64,000 bases of DNA from assembly GCF_904063065.1 (NCBI RefSeq), contig NZ_CAJFCL010000009.1, positions 62,001 through 126,000 of the forward strand, written 5' to 3'. Positions 43,976-51,077 of the stretch are shown one piece after another (the first letter of the stretch is position 1; each line of letters starts with the position of its first letter). The position numbers were made by a program, and so were the translations under genes. This DNA is from Pseudomonas paraversuta (lineage in GTDB: Bacteria > Pseudomonadota > Gammaproteobacteria > Pseudomonadales > Pseudomonadaceae). The notes beneath the pieces are model-generated. The model saw nothing but the letters and a program-made list of their open reading frames with translations, was not told the DNA's origin and ran no database searches.

Positions 43976-45019
43976 ATGACTGACAAGAGCCAACAATTCG
44001 CCAGCGACAACTACTCCGGTATCTGTCCCGAAGTCTGGGCCGCCATGGAGCTGGCCAACCACGGCCACCAGCGTTCTTATGGTGATGACGAGTGGACGCT
44101 GCGCGCCGCCAACGATTTTCGCAAACTGTTTGAAACCGATTGCGAGGTGTACTTCGCCTTCAACGGCACCGCCGCCAACTCATTGGCCCTGTCGTCGTTG
44201 TGCCAGAGTTTCCACAGCGTGATCTGCTCCGAGACCGCCCACGTCGAAACCGACGAATGCGGTGCCCCGGAGTTCTTCTCCAACGGCTCCAAGCTGCTGC
44301 TCGCCCGTACTGAAAACGGCAAGATCACCCCCGAGTCGATCCGCGAAATCGCCCTCAAGCGCAAAGACATTCACTACCCCAAGCCGCGGGTCGTCACCAT
44401 CACCCAGGCCACCGAAGTCGGCAGCGTGTATCGCCCGGAAGAAATCCGCGCCATCAGCGCTACCTGCAAGGAGCTGGGCCTGCTGTTGCACATGGACGGC
44501 GCCCGCTTCTCCAACGCCTGCGCGTTTCTGGGGTGCACGCCTGCGGAACTGAGCTGGAAGGCCGGGGTTGATGTGCTGTGCTTTGGCGGGACCAAAAACG
44601 GCATGGCGGTGGGCGAAGCGATTCTGTTCTTTGATCACGCCCTGGCAGTGGATTTTGACTATCGCTGCAAACAGGCCGGGCAACTGGCGTCGAAAATGCG
44701 TTTTCTGTCAGCCCCCTGGGTCGGCTTGCTGGAAAACGACGCCTGGCTCAAACATTCACGCCACGCCAACCACTGCGCACAATTGCTGAGCCAGCTGGTC
44801 AGTGACATTCCGGGGGTTGAGCTGATGTTTCCGGTGGAAGCCAACGGCGTGTTCCTGCAACTGTCGGAACCGGCTGTGGCAGCGCTGACAGCCAGGGGCT
44901 GGCGCTTTTACACCTTTATCGGCAAGGGCGGCGCACGCTTCATGTGCTCGTGGGACACCGAAGAGGCGCGGGTGCGGGAACTGGCTGCGGATATCCGCGA
45001 AGTGATGGGCGCAAATTAA
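43976..45019 (+). CDS. ltaA: Low-specificity L-threonine aldolase
   Basis: A 347-residue PLP enzyme splitting L-threonine and L-allo-threonine to glycine and acetaldehyde. The start MTDKSQQFASDNYSGICPE is family-typical. The PLP Lys lies in CFGGTKNGMAVGEAI, and the Asp/Arg pair in HMDGARFSNA. It lies divergent from glyA in the betaine cluster. The 46-codon extension at 43838 is REP-derived. It ties glycine pools to threonine. Confidence 0.93.
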   Translation: MTDKSQQFASDNYSGICPEVWAAMELANHGHQRSYGDDEWTLRAANDFRKLFETDCEVYFAFNGTAANSLALSSLCQSFHSVICSETAHVETDECGAPEFFSNGSKLLLARTENGKITPESIREIALKRKDIHYPKPRVVTITQATEVGSVYRPEEIRAISATCKELGLLLHMDGARFSNACAFLGCTPAELSWKAGVDVLCFGGTKNGMAVGEAILFFDHALAVDFDYRCKQAGQLASKMRFLSAPWVGLLENDAWLKHSRHANHCAQLLSQLVSDIPGVELMFPVEANGVFLQLSEPAVAALTARGWRFYTFIGKGGARFMCSWDTEEARVRELAADIREVMGAN

Positions 45020-45020
45020 T

Positions 45021-45078
45021 GCAGGGGCGAGCTTGCTCGCGAGCTTCTAACAGCTCACGAACAAGCTCGCGCCCACAG
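45021..45078. repeat. REPIN after ltaA
   Basis: GGGGCGAGCTTGCTCGCGAGC and the inverted AACAAGCTCGCGCCCAC, between convergent ltaA and zapA. Confidence 0.8.
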
Positions 45079-45101
45079 AAGATGATTGTTTTTTGCGAGA
45101 C

Positions 45102-45404
45102 TCAGGATTGCCCGAGAGTCCGCTCAATCACTTCGACCGTGGCGCTGACTTGCTCTTGATAACGGTCGATTTCCTGTTTGTGCTGCTGTTTGAGTTCAAT
45201 CTGTTGTGAACACAGATTCAACGCGGCCAGCACCAGCAACTTGTCCCCGATCAAGCTCGGGTACTTTCTTTTCGTATCGGCCAAGGCAGTGTTCAACATC
45301 ACCGATGCGGCCACCAGGGTTTGCAGCTCCCCCACAGGCGCCTTGATCGAATAGTCGTTGCCCAGAATCGAGACGACTTTTATTCCGTCTCTGTCTTCGC
45401 TCAT
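45102..45404 (-). CDS. zapA: ZapA family cell division protein
   Basis: A 100-residue ZapA. The N-terminal beta part VVSILGNDYSIKAP is followed by LLVLAALNLCSQQIELKQ and a coiled-coil tail (about 60-95). ZapA crosslinks FtsZ protofilaments at the division ring. It overlaps the upstream small coiled-coil gene by four bases. Its usual downstream partner, the 6S RNA gene, is not present: 57 nt downstream the transcript meets a REP and convergent ltaA. Confidence 0.88.
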   Translation of the reverse strand: MSEDRDGIKVVSILGNDYSIKAPVGELQTLVAASVMLNTALADTKRKYPSLIGDKLLVLAALNLCSQQIELKQQHKQEIDRYQEQVSATVEVIERTLGQS

Positions 45405-45625
45405 GCGCTGACAGTGCTCGCACGTTCAACCAGTGCCTGGATGCGTGCAGCGGTTGCACCTTGCTTCTCTTCCTGTTCCATCAGGCTCAGTTGCAGGCTT
45501 TCGTTGTCGTCTTTGGCCTGGGCCAGTTCAGCGTTCAGCGCAGCGTTGGTGTCCAACAGCTCCTGCTTTTGTTGAACCAGGTCGCTGACCAGTTGTTCCA
45601 GTTTGCTAAGGGATGATTCCATCAT
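45401..45625 (-). CDS. ZapA-associated coiled-coil protein (TIGR02449/ZapB-like)
   Basis: A 74-residue, almost wholly alpha-helical heptad protein (MMESSLSKLEQLVSDLVQQK, then NAALNAELAQAKDDNESLQL). This is the small coiled coil normally paired with zapA in pseudomonads and of the ZapB/SlyX style. It overlaps zapA (ATGA). It probably helps Z-ring assembly. The start at 45625 or 45622 (double ATG) is equivalent. Confidence 0.8.
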   Translation of the reverse strand: MMESSLSKLEQLVSDLVQQKQELLDTNAALNAELAQAKDDNESLQLSLMEQEEKQGATAARIQALVERASTVSA

Positions 45626-45760
45626 GGTGGTGATCTCAAGCTGTTTTCAGAGGGCGCGTACGATAAAGAAAAGTCACCGGCTAAGCTAGCGGCAACCGGC
45701 CTTTAAGCCCCCTAAAGACTGTGGTTTCCAATCTTTGTTCCCGTCCTCCCCCAAACACCC

Positions 45761-45803
45761 ACTGTGGGAGCGAGCTGTGGTTTTAAAAAGCTCGCTCCTA
45801 CAG
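45761..45803. repeat. REPIN after gbcB
   Basis: TGTGGGAGCGAGCTGTGG and inverted AGCTCGCTCCTACAG around an A/T-rich loop between zapB-like and gbcB genes. Confidence 0.75.
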
Positions 45804-45806
45804 GTA

Positions 45807-46907
45807 TCAGAATTCAATCCGCACATCGCCCTTGGGTACGCTGCAGCAAGACAAGATGTAGCCTTCTGCCACGTCTTCGTCAGTGATGCCGCCGTTGTGC
45901 TCCATCTCGACTTCGCCGCCCAGCTTCAACACCTTGCACGTGCCACAAATGCCCATGCCGCAGGCTTTGGGAATCAACAGCCCCAGCTTGGCTGCCGCAG
46001 CGTGTACGGTTTCGGCCGGGCCCACGCGGATACTTTTGCCCGACGCGGTGAACTCCACCTGGTTGAGGTCCGCCAGATCCAGCTCCGGCGCATCTGCCGC
46101 CTGTTCGGCCTGCTCCACCGCATCGGCCCGGGCCTCGGGCGGGGTCGCACCAAAAGACTCTTCGTGGTACCGGCTCATGTCAAAACCGTTGGCTTCCAGC
46201 AGCCGCTTGACCGCGCTCATGTAAGGCGTGGGGCCGCAACAGAACACCTCGCGCTCCATGAAGTCGGGCGCCATCAGCTCCAGCATCTTGTGATTCAAAT
46301 AGCCGCGGTAGCCGGCCCAGGGCTCGCCCAGGCCGTGCTTCTCGCAGATCAGGTGCAGGCTGAAGTTGTCGATGCGCGAAGCCATGTGCTCCAGCTCGCG
46401 GTGATAAATGATGTCTTTCGGTGAACGGGCGCTGTGGATAAACACCATGTCGACATTGGCGTTGGTGTCGTAAAACCAGCGCGCCATGGACATCACCGGG
46501 GTAATGCCGACCCCGCCGCTCAGATACAGCACCTTGGGGCTCGGTGCGTCGATGGCGTTGAACAGCCCGACCGGGCCGTGTACCGCCAGCTCCTGGCCCT
46601 CACTCAAGGTGTCGTGCAGCCAGTTGGAGACGCGCCCGCCCGGCACGCGCTTGATGGTCACCGAAAAGCTGTACGGCACCGAAGGCGAACTGGAAATGGT
46701 GTACGAGCGCATCACCGGATCGCCGTCGATTTCCAGCTCCAGGGTCACGAACTGCCCCGGCTTGAAAAAGAACAGAATCGGCTGGTCAGCCATAAAGCAG
46801 AAGGTGCGCACATCCCAGGTTTCCTGAATCACTTTGACGCAGCGCACGATGTGTCGGCCGTTGGCCCAGGTCTGGGTGGTTACCGGATTCAGAAAGCTGT
46901 TGGACAT
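45807..46907 (-). CDS. gbcB: Glycine betaine monooxygenase reductase subunit
   Basis: A 366-residue ferredoxin-NADH reductase. It has a FAD-binding domain (FKPGQFVTLELEI, MRSYTISSSP), an NAD-binding domain (LSGGVGITPVMSM, CGPTPYMSAVKRLL) and a C-terminal plant-type [2Fe-2S] domain (CGMGICGTCKVLKL plus a distal Cys in LSCCSVPKGDVRI). It feeds electrons to GbcA for oxidative demethylation of glycine betaine to dimethylglycine plus formaldehyde. The start at 46907 (MSNSFLNPV) is preferred over 46928. Confidence 0.95.
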   Translation of the reverse strand: MSNSFLNPVTTQTWANGRHIVRCVKVIQETWDVRTFCFMADQPILFFFKPGQFVTLELEIDGDPVMRSYTISSSPSVPYSFSVTIKRVPGGRVSNWLHDTLSEGQELAVHGPVGLFNAIDAPSPKVLYLSGGVGITPVMSMARWFYDTNANVDMVFIHSARSPKDIIYHRELEHMASRIDNFSLHLICEKHGLGEPWAGYRGYLNHKMLELMAPDFMEREVFCCGPTPYMSAVKRLLEANGFDMSRYHEESFGATPPEARADAVEQAEQAADAPELDLADLNQVEFTASGKSIRVGPAETVHAAAAKLGLLIPKACGMGICGTCKVLKLGGEVEMEHNGGITDEDVAEGYILSCCSVPKGDVRIEF

Positions 46908-46982
46908 GGGCTTCTCCACGGCCGACAACCGGCCTCTTGCTGGCGATTCTGCGCATGCCCCGGGGCGGCCATTTACCTATTC

Positions 46983-47008
46983 GCGACATTCACATACTTA
47001 TCGCGACC
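46983..47008 (-). promoter_or_regulatory. Candidate GbdR-type direct repeat upstream of gbcB
   Basis: On the minus strand GGTCGC and TGTCGC are repeated at 20 bp (TCGCGAC at 46981 and 47001 on plus), 76 bp from the gbcB ATG. Confidence 0.5.
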
Positions 47009-47032
47009 AGCCCCTTGAAACAGGGGCTGGCG

Positions 47033-47059
47033 CGTCGGGAACAGATTGGGCCATGTCGC
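47033..47059 (+). promoter_or_regulatory. Candidate GbdR-type direct repeat upstream of gbcA
   Basis: CGTCGG (47033) and TGTCGC (47054) are 21 bp apart on the plus strand, 130 bp from the gbcA ATG. It is weaker than the gbcB-side pair. Confidence 0.35.
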
Positions 47060-47188
47060 CCGCAGATATGGCATCGGCCCGGCCGGAACGCACACTCAGC
47101 GCCACTGATAGCGTTAATTGCTTTGCCTTGCGTCGCACCCCTGAGCAGCTACTTTCGGCCACATAGAATGGCCATGAGGATTACAACG

Positions 47189-48481
47189 ATGGACATCACC
47201 GCAACCCTGAGCCTGGGCGATCCACTGGAACCCGCACGCAAGGCCACCGCCGAGATGTTGCAGAGCCGTGAGCGTACTTTTTCGCTGCCGCAGCCGTTTT
47301 ATAACGACGAGCGCCTGTTCGAAATCGACATGCAGGAGATCTTTCAGAAGGAGTGGCTGATTGCAGGCATGACCTGCGAGATCCCGACCAAGGGCAATTA
47401 TCTGACGCTGCAAGTGGGCAACAACCCGATCATCGTGATTCGCGGTGCCGAGGGTCAGGTCCATGCATTCCATAACGTATGCCGGCATCGCGGCTCGCGG
47501 CTATGCACTTCCGAGAAGGGCAAGGTTGCCAAGCTGGTGTGCCATTACCACCAGTGGACCTATGAGCTCGATGGCCGCCTGCTGTTTGCCGGCACCGAGA
47601 TGGGCGCCGACTTTGACATGAAGCAATACGGCCTCAAGCCGGTGAATGTGAAAACCGCAGGTGGCTACATCTTTATCAGCCTGGCCGAAAACCCGCCCGC
47701 AATCGACGAGTTCCTGGCCACCCTGAACCACTACATGGAACCCTACGACATGGAAAACACCAAGGTGGCGATTCATACCACCCTGGTGGAAAAGGCCAAC
47801 TGGAAGCTGGTGCTAGAAAACAACCGCGAGTGTTATCACTGCAACGCGTCGCACCCGGAGCTGCTGAAAACCCTGCTGGAATGGGACGACGTCACCGATC
47901 CCCGGGCCGATCAGGCCTTCAAGGACCATGTGGCGGCTTCGGCAGCGGCCTGGGATGCGGAAAAAATCCCCTACGCCCACGCCAGCTTCGGCCTGCGCAA
48001 CCGCATCGTGCGCATGCCGCTGCTCAAGGGCACGGTATCGATGACCCTGGATGGCAAACAGGGCTGCGCAAAACTCATGGGGCGGATTAAAAACCCGGAC
48101 CTGGGCTCGATGCGCATCCTGCACCTGCCGCACTCGTGGAACCACTGCATGGGCGACCACATCATCGTCTTTACCGTGTGGCCGATCAGCGCCCAGGAAA
48201 CCATGGTCACCACCAAGTGGCTGGTGCACAAGGATGCAGTAGAAGGCGTGGACTACGACGTGGAGCGCATGCGCAACGTGTGGGACGCCACCAACAACCA
48301 GGACCGGCGCCTGGCTGAAGAGAACCAGCGCGGCATCAACTCCGTGGCCTATCAGCCGGGGCCGTACTCACAAACCTATGAGTTCGGCGTGGTCAACTTC
48401 GTCGACTGGTACAGCGAGCGCCTGTTGAGCAATCTGGGCGCGGAGCCGGCGCCATACCTCAAAGGTGTGCTCGCCCAGTAA
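47189..48481 (+). CDS. gbcA: Glycine betaine monooxygenase oxygenase subunit
   Basis: A 430-residue Rieske non-haem iron oxygenase that demethylates glycine betaine to dimethylglycine and formaldehyde. Rieske ligands Cys98, His100, Cys118 and His121 lie in CRHRGSRLC and CHYHQWTY; the mononuclear iron domain follows (NRECYHCNASHPELL). It is divergent from its reductase gbcB. The start MDITATLSLG at 47189 has a TGAGGA-type ribosome site; the long frame from 46937 runs through the regulatory region. Confidence 0.96.
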   Translation: MDITATLSLGDPLEPARKATAEMLQSRERTFSLPQPFYNDERLFEIDMQEIFQKEWLIAGMTCEIPTKGNYLTLQVGNNPIIVIRGAEGQVHAFHNVCRHRGSRLCTSEKGKVAKLVCHYHQWTYELDGRLLFAGTEMGADFDMKQYGLKPVNVKTAGGYIFISLAENPPAIDEFLATLNHYMEPYDMENTKVAIHTTLVEKANWKLVLENNRECYHCNASHPELLKTLLEWDDVTDPRADQAFKDHVAASAAAWDAEKIPYAHASFGLRNRIVRMPLLKGTVSMTLDGKQGCAKLMGRIKNPDLGSMRILHLPHSWNHCMGDHIIVFTVWPISAQETMVTTKWLVHKDAVEGVDYDVERMRNVWDATNNQDRRLAEENQRGINSVAYQPGPYSQTYEFGVVNFVDWYSERLLSNLGAEPAPYLKGVLAQ

Positions 48482-48497
48482 CCGTCCGACCAAACCT

Positions 48498-48555
48498 GTA
48501 GGAGCGAGCTTGCCTCGCGAGCTGTTGAAATCTCGCGAGGCAAGCTCGCTCCTAC
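48498..48555. repeat. Perfect 24-bp REPIN stem after gbcA
   Basis: Arms 48498-48521 and 48532-48555 pair perfectly (core GGAGCGAGCTTGCCTCGCGA) around a 10-nt loop, 17 bases after the gbcA stop. It probably also ends gbcA transcription. Confidence 0.9.
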
Positions 48556-48978
48556 TGGCTATTTTTTGACCAGCTGGCTACACCCCATACAATCAAAGGC
48601 CCGCAGCCCTTCACCAACATCTTATCCACAGTCACACCCACAGCAATTGTGGGGAAGTGGGTAAGTTATCCCGAAAACAGTGATTGGCTATTTTTTGTAC
48701 AAAACCTTACAAGCCACGGGATACATGGCCTGCAAGCAACCGCAAACACCTTATCCACATATCCGCCAACAGAGATTGTGCGCAACTTATGCACCGCCCC
48801 CCATTACTGTGGAAAACCCTTTAAAGTCCCGATTTTTAAAGGGTTTGAGTGTTGAGCAGTGGATAACCGGGGCAATTGAGTGTTTTTTGATCAGAAGCCT
48901 GTAAGCCTTGATCCGTATAGCGCTTAGCCGACAGCAAACAACTTATCCACATAAGCGCTAACAGACTTTGTGGGCAAC
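48556..48978 (+). other. gbcA-etfB intergenic region (about 420 bp): DnaA-box array
   Basis: An AT-richer stretch with no credible gene; the 68-codon plus frame at 48649-48855 has no family signature. It holds three copies of a 38-nt DnaA-box unit (48621-48658, 48750-48787, 48942-48979), one-mismatch boxes (48858-48866), and the start of the cluster that continues into etfB. Confidence 0.8.
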
Positions 48979-49749
48979 TCAGCGCACCACGCCTTCTTCG
49001 ATCAATAACTTCAAAATCGCCTGTGCGCCCTCTTCGCTGCTCAAGCCTTTGAGTATTTGACCGCTACCACCAGTGGCCTTGGCTGTGGCTGCTTTCATAC
49101 GGTCGGCGGCACTTTTGGCCCTGATCACTTTGAGACGCTTTGGCCGGGGTCTGGCGGGCTGGAAAACACCCACTGTGGATAACTCATCAACAATCACCTC
49201 AACCACTTCGGCATCGACCACCCCACGGGTAGCCGGGCCATAGGCACTTTGGCGGGCCTTGGGGGCGGCGTTATCCACAGTGGCCATGAACGGCAGGCGC
49301 ACCTTGAGCCGGCGCCGCTGACCACGGGGCAATCCCTGCAACACCAGCGCGACACCGTTGTGGATAGATTCAACCTGAGCCACCCCCACCACCAGCGGCC
49401 AGCCCAGTTGCTCGGCCAGCAGATACGGCAACATGCCCGAGCCTTCGCCGGTTTCCGCCTGGCTGCCCGCGAGTACCACCTGCACCCCGGCTTCGCGGAT
49501 GTAGTCGCGCAATACCGGCAGCGCATCGGCCCCGTGCGCCTGCTCAAGTACGTGAAGCTCTTCCAGGCCCATGCCCAGATACGCGCGTAGCGCCGGCTCA
49601 TGGGGGTTGCCCGCATGCAGTACATGCAGGTTATCCCCAGCCAGTTGCAGACCGAGCTCGACAGCCCGGGCATCCTGTTCAGCGCGGCGGGCCCGGCCGG
49701 AAGCCGGGTGGGCGCCGATTGAAACCAGTGCAACGGTGGCAATGGTCAT
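48979..49749 (-). CDS. etfB: Electron transfer flavoprotein beta subunit (dimethylglycine pathway)
   Basis: A 256-residue ETF beta-like protein (adenine-nucleotide alpha-hydrolase fold; GDNLHVLHAGNPHEPALRAYLGMG, split, and VVLAGSQAETGEGSGMLPYLLAEQLGWP, split). It pairs with the upstream alpha subunit to take electrons from DgcA/DgcB. It is a divergent ETF, distinct from the general housekeeping pair. Two perfect DnaA boxes lie inside it and another unit abuts its stop. A REPIN separates it from etfA. Confidence 0.88.
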   Translation of the reverse strand: MTIATVALVSIGAHPASGRARRAEQDARAVELGLQLAGDNLHVLHAGNPHEPALRAYLGMGLEELHVLEQAHGADALPVLRDYIREAGVQVVLAGSQAETGEGSGMLPYLLAEQLGWPLVVGVAQVESIHNGVALVLQGLPRGQRRRLKVRLPFMATVDNAAPKARQSAYGPATRGVVDAEVVEVIVDELSTVGVFQPARPRPKRLKVIRAKSAADRMKAATAKATGGSGQILKGLSSEEGAQAILKLLIEEGVVR

Positions 49750-49776
49750 AAGCGAATCTCCAAAACTGTAAACAGA

Positions 49777-49853
49777 CTGTAGGAGCGAGCTCGCCTCGCG
49801 ATCTGTTTAAAAGCTCGCGAGACAAGCTCGCGAGACAAGCTCGCTCCTACAGA
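49777..49853. repeat. REPIN with tandem 13-mer duplication (etfA/etfB gap)
   Basis: TAGGAGCGAGCTCGCCTCGCGA and its inverted copy, the latter containing two exact tandem AAGCTCGCGAGAC units (49811-49836), a slippage-like expansion. Confidence 0.85.
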
Positions 49854-49865
49854 GGTTCAGGACAA

Positions 49866-51077
49866 TCAGGCGGCATCGCGCCTGGCGCTCTTGCGCCAGT
49901 TATCCACAGCCGCAATCAACGCCTGCAGAATTGCCGCACCGTCACCAATCACCGAAAGATCAGCGCGCTTGATCATGTCGCAACCCGGATCAAGGTTGAT
50001 CGCCACCACCTTGTCGCACCCGCCAATCCCTTGCAGATGCTGGATCGCGCCGCTGATGCCGACCGCAACATAGACCCGGGCGGTAACCCAGGTACCGCTG
50101 GCCCCGACCTGACGCTCACGCCCCATAAAGCCGTCATCCACCGCCACCCGTGACGCGCCTTCGGTGGCCCCCAGCGCTGCTGCAGCCCTGTGGAAAAGTC
50201 CCCAGTCCTTGATCCCGTTACCGCCGCTGAGGATAAACTCGGCCTCTGCCATGGGCGTCGCCGCAGGATCCACCGCAACCGCACCCAGGTCTTCAATCCG
50301 GGGCAGGCAACGCGGCGCATCTGTGGGTAACTGCACAGGCAATGCTTCATGCAGGGTTTCGCTGACCGGCTCGGCGCACTCGGCAGCGGCCAGGATCAAC
50401 CGTGGCAACGGCTGCGCCAGATCCTGCAAGCCGGCCCCGGCTCGTCCCAGACAGGTTCCGTCCTTGATTTGCCACACCCGGGTGGCCGGGCGCTGGCCCA
50501 GGCTCGCAGCCAGACGACGGCCCAGTTCTGCACCGCCATTGCGGCTGTCGGGCAGCAACCAGTGCCTGGGCGCGAACTGGTTATCCACAGCCCGTAAATC
50601 GTGAACCCGTTGCTCCGGTGCATAACCTTCGCTGTCCAGTAACAACAATCGGTCTACCCCGGCCCTGGCAAAGGCCGTTTCTTTGCACTCGCCAAACACC
50701 ACTGCCAGCACCGCGCCGTCGCTGCCCGCCAGTTGCCGGGCCAGGCCAAGCACATCGCGGTCGTGACTGGCGAGGCGGCCACCGGCCATATCCGGTACCA
50801 CGCAGATATAAAACGCCGGCGCCGGCACCTGATGCAGCGGCAATTGCACTTGTTCACTGGCCGCGCGTTTGACCGTGCCGCCCTGTTGCGCGCCACTGCG
50901 ATCAATCCGCTTGATGCCGTTGGGGCCGATAAACCCCAGCCCATGTACATTTTTGCGCAGCACCCCGTTGGGCCCCATCCAGCTGGCGGATGCCGGCTGC
51001 ATGGCGGCATGCAGCGGGTGCAGGCGGTTGCGGGCGATCCACTCGGCCCGCGGGTCGCGGCGGATAATGTCACTCAT
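49866..51077 (-). CDS. etfA: Electron transfer flavoprotein alpha subunit (dimethylglycine pathway)
   Basis: A 403-residue ETF alpha. The FAD domain in the C-terminal third reads ARVYVAVGISGAIQHLQGIG and INLDPGCDMIKRADLSVIGD, with an N-terminal domain about 70-250. It is longer than usual at the N-terminus, with a region starting RAEWIARNRLHPLHAA. It overlaps dgcB (ATGA) and is therefore dedicated to DgcA/DgcB electrons. The coding sequence carries two perfect DnaA boxes. Confidence 0.88.
   Translation of the reverse strand: MSDIIRRDPRAEWIARNRLHPLHAAMQPASASWMGPNGVLRKNVHGLGFIGPNGIKRIDRSGAQQGGTVKRAASEQVQLPLHQVPAPAFYICVVPDMAGGRLASHDRDVLGLARQLAGSDGAVLAVVFGECKETAFARAGVDRLLLLDSEGYAPEQRVHDLRAVDNQFAPRHWLLPDSRNGGAELGRRLAASLGQRPATRVWQIKDGTCLGRAGAGLQDLAQPLPRLILAAAECAEPVSETLHEALPVQLPTDAPRCLPRIEDLGAVAVDPAATPMAEAEFILSGGNGIKDWGLFHRAAAALGATEGASRVAVDDGFMGRERQVGASGTWVTARVYVAVGISGAIQHLQGIGGCDKVVAINLDPGCDMIKRADLSVIGDGAAILQALIAAVDNWRKSARRDAA

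Larger units (their letters stand above)
48621..50589. promoter_or_regulatory. DnaA-box cluster (datA/DARS-like locus)
   Basis: Seven perfect TTATCCACA boxes on either strand: 48622-48630, 48751-48759, 48943-48951, 49174-49182 (minus), 49271-49279, 49900-49908 and 50581-50589. There are one-mismatch boxes at 49359-49367 and 49631-49639. At the local base composition about 0.01 such 9-mers would be expected in 2 kb. Four lie in coding DNA, spelling Val-Asp-Asn or Leu-Ser-Thr codons in etfB/etfA. This points to DnaA binding away from oriC. Confidence 0.75.

Noticed and set aside
45020..45101. 6S RNA downstream of zapA
   Set aside because: Only a REPIN fits in the 82-bp gap and no 180-nt 6S fold is possible.
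48649..48855. 68-codon plus-strand frame in the gbcA-etfB gap
   Set aside because: It overlaps the 38-nt DnaA-box units, has low-complexity non-family sequence and no Shine-Dalgarno; it is best seen as chance.
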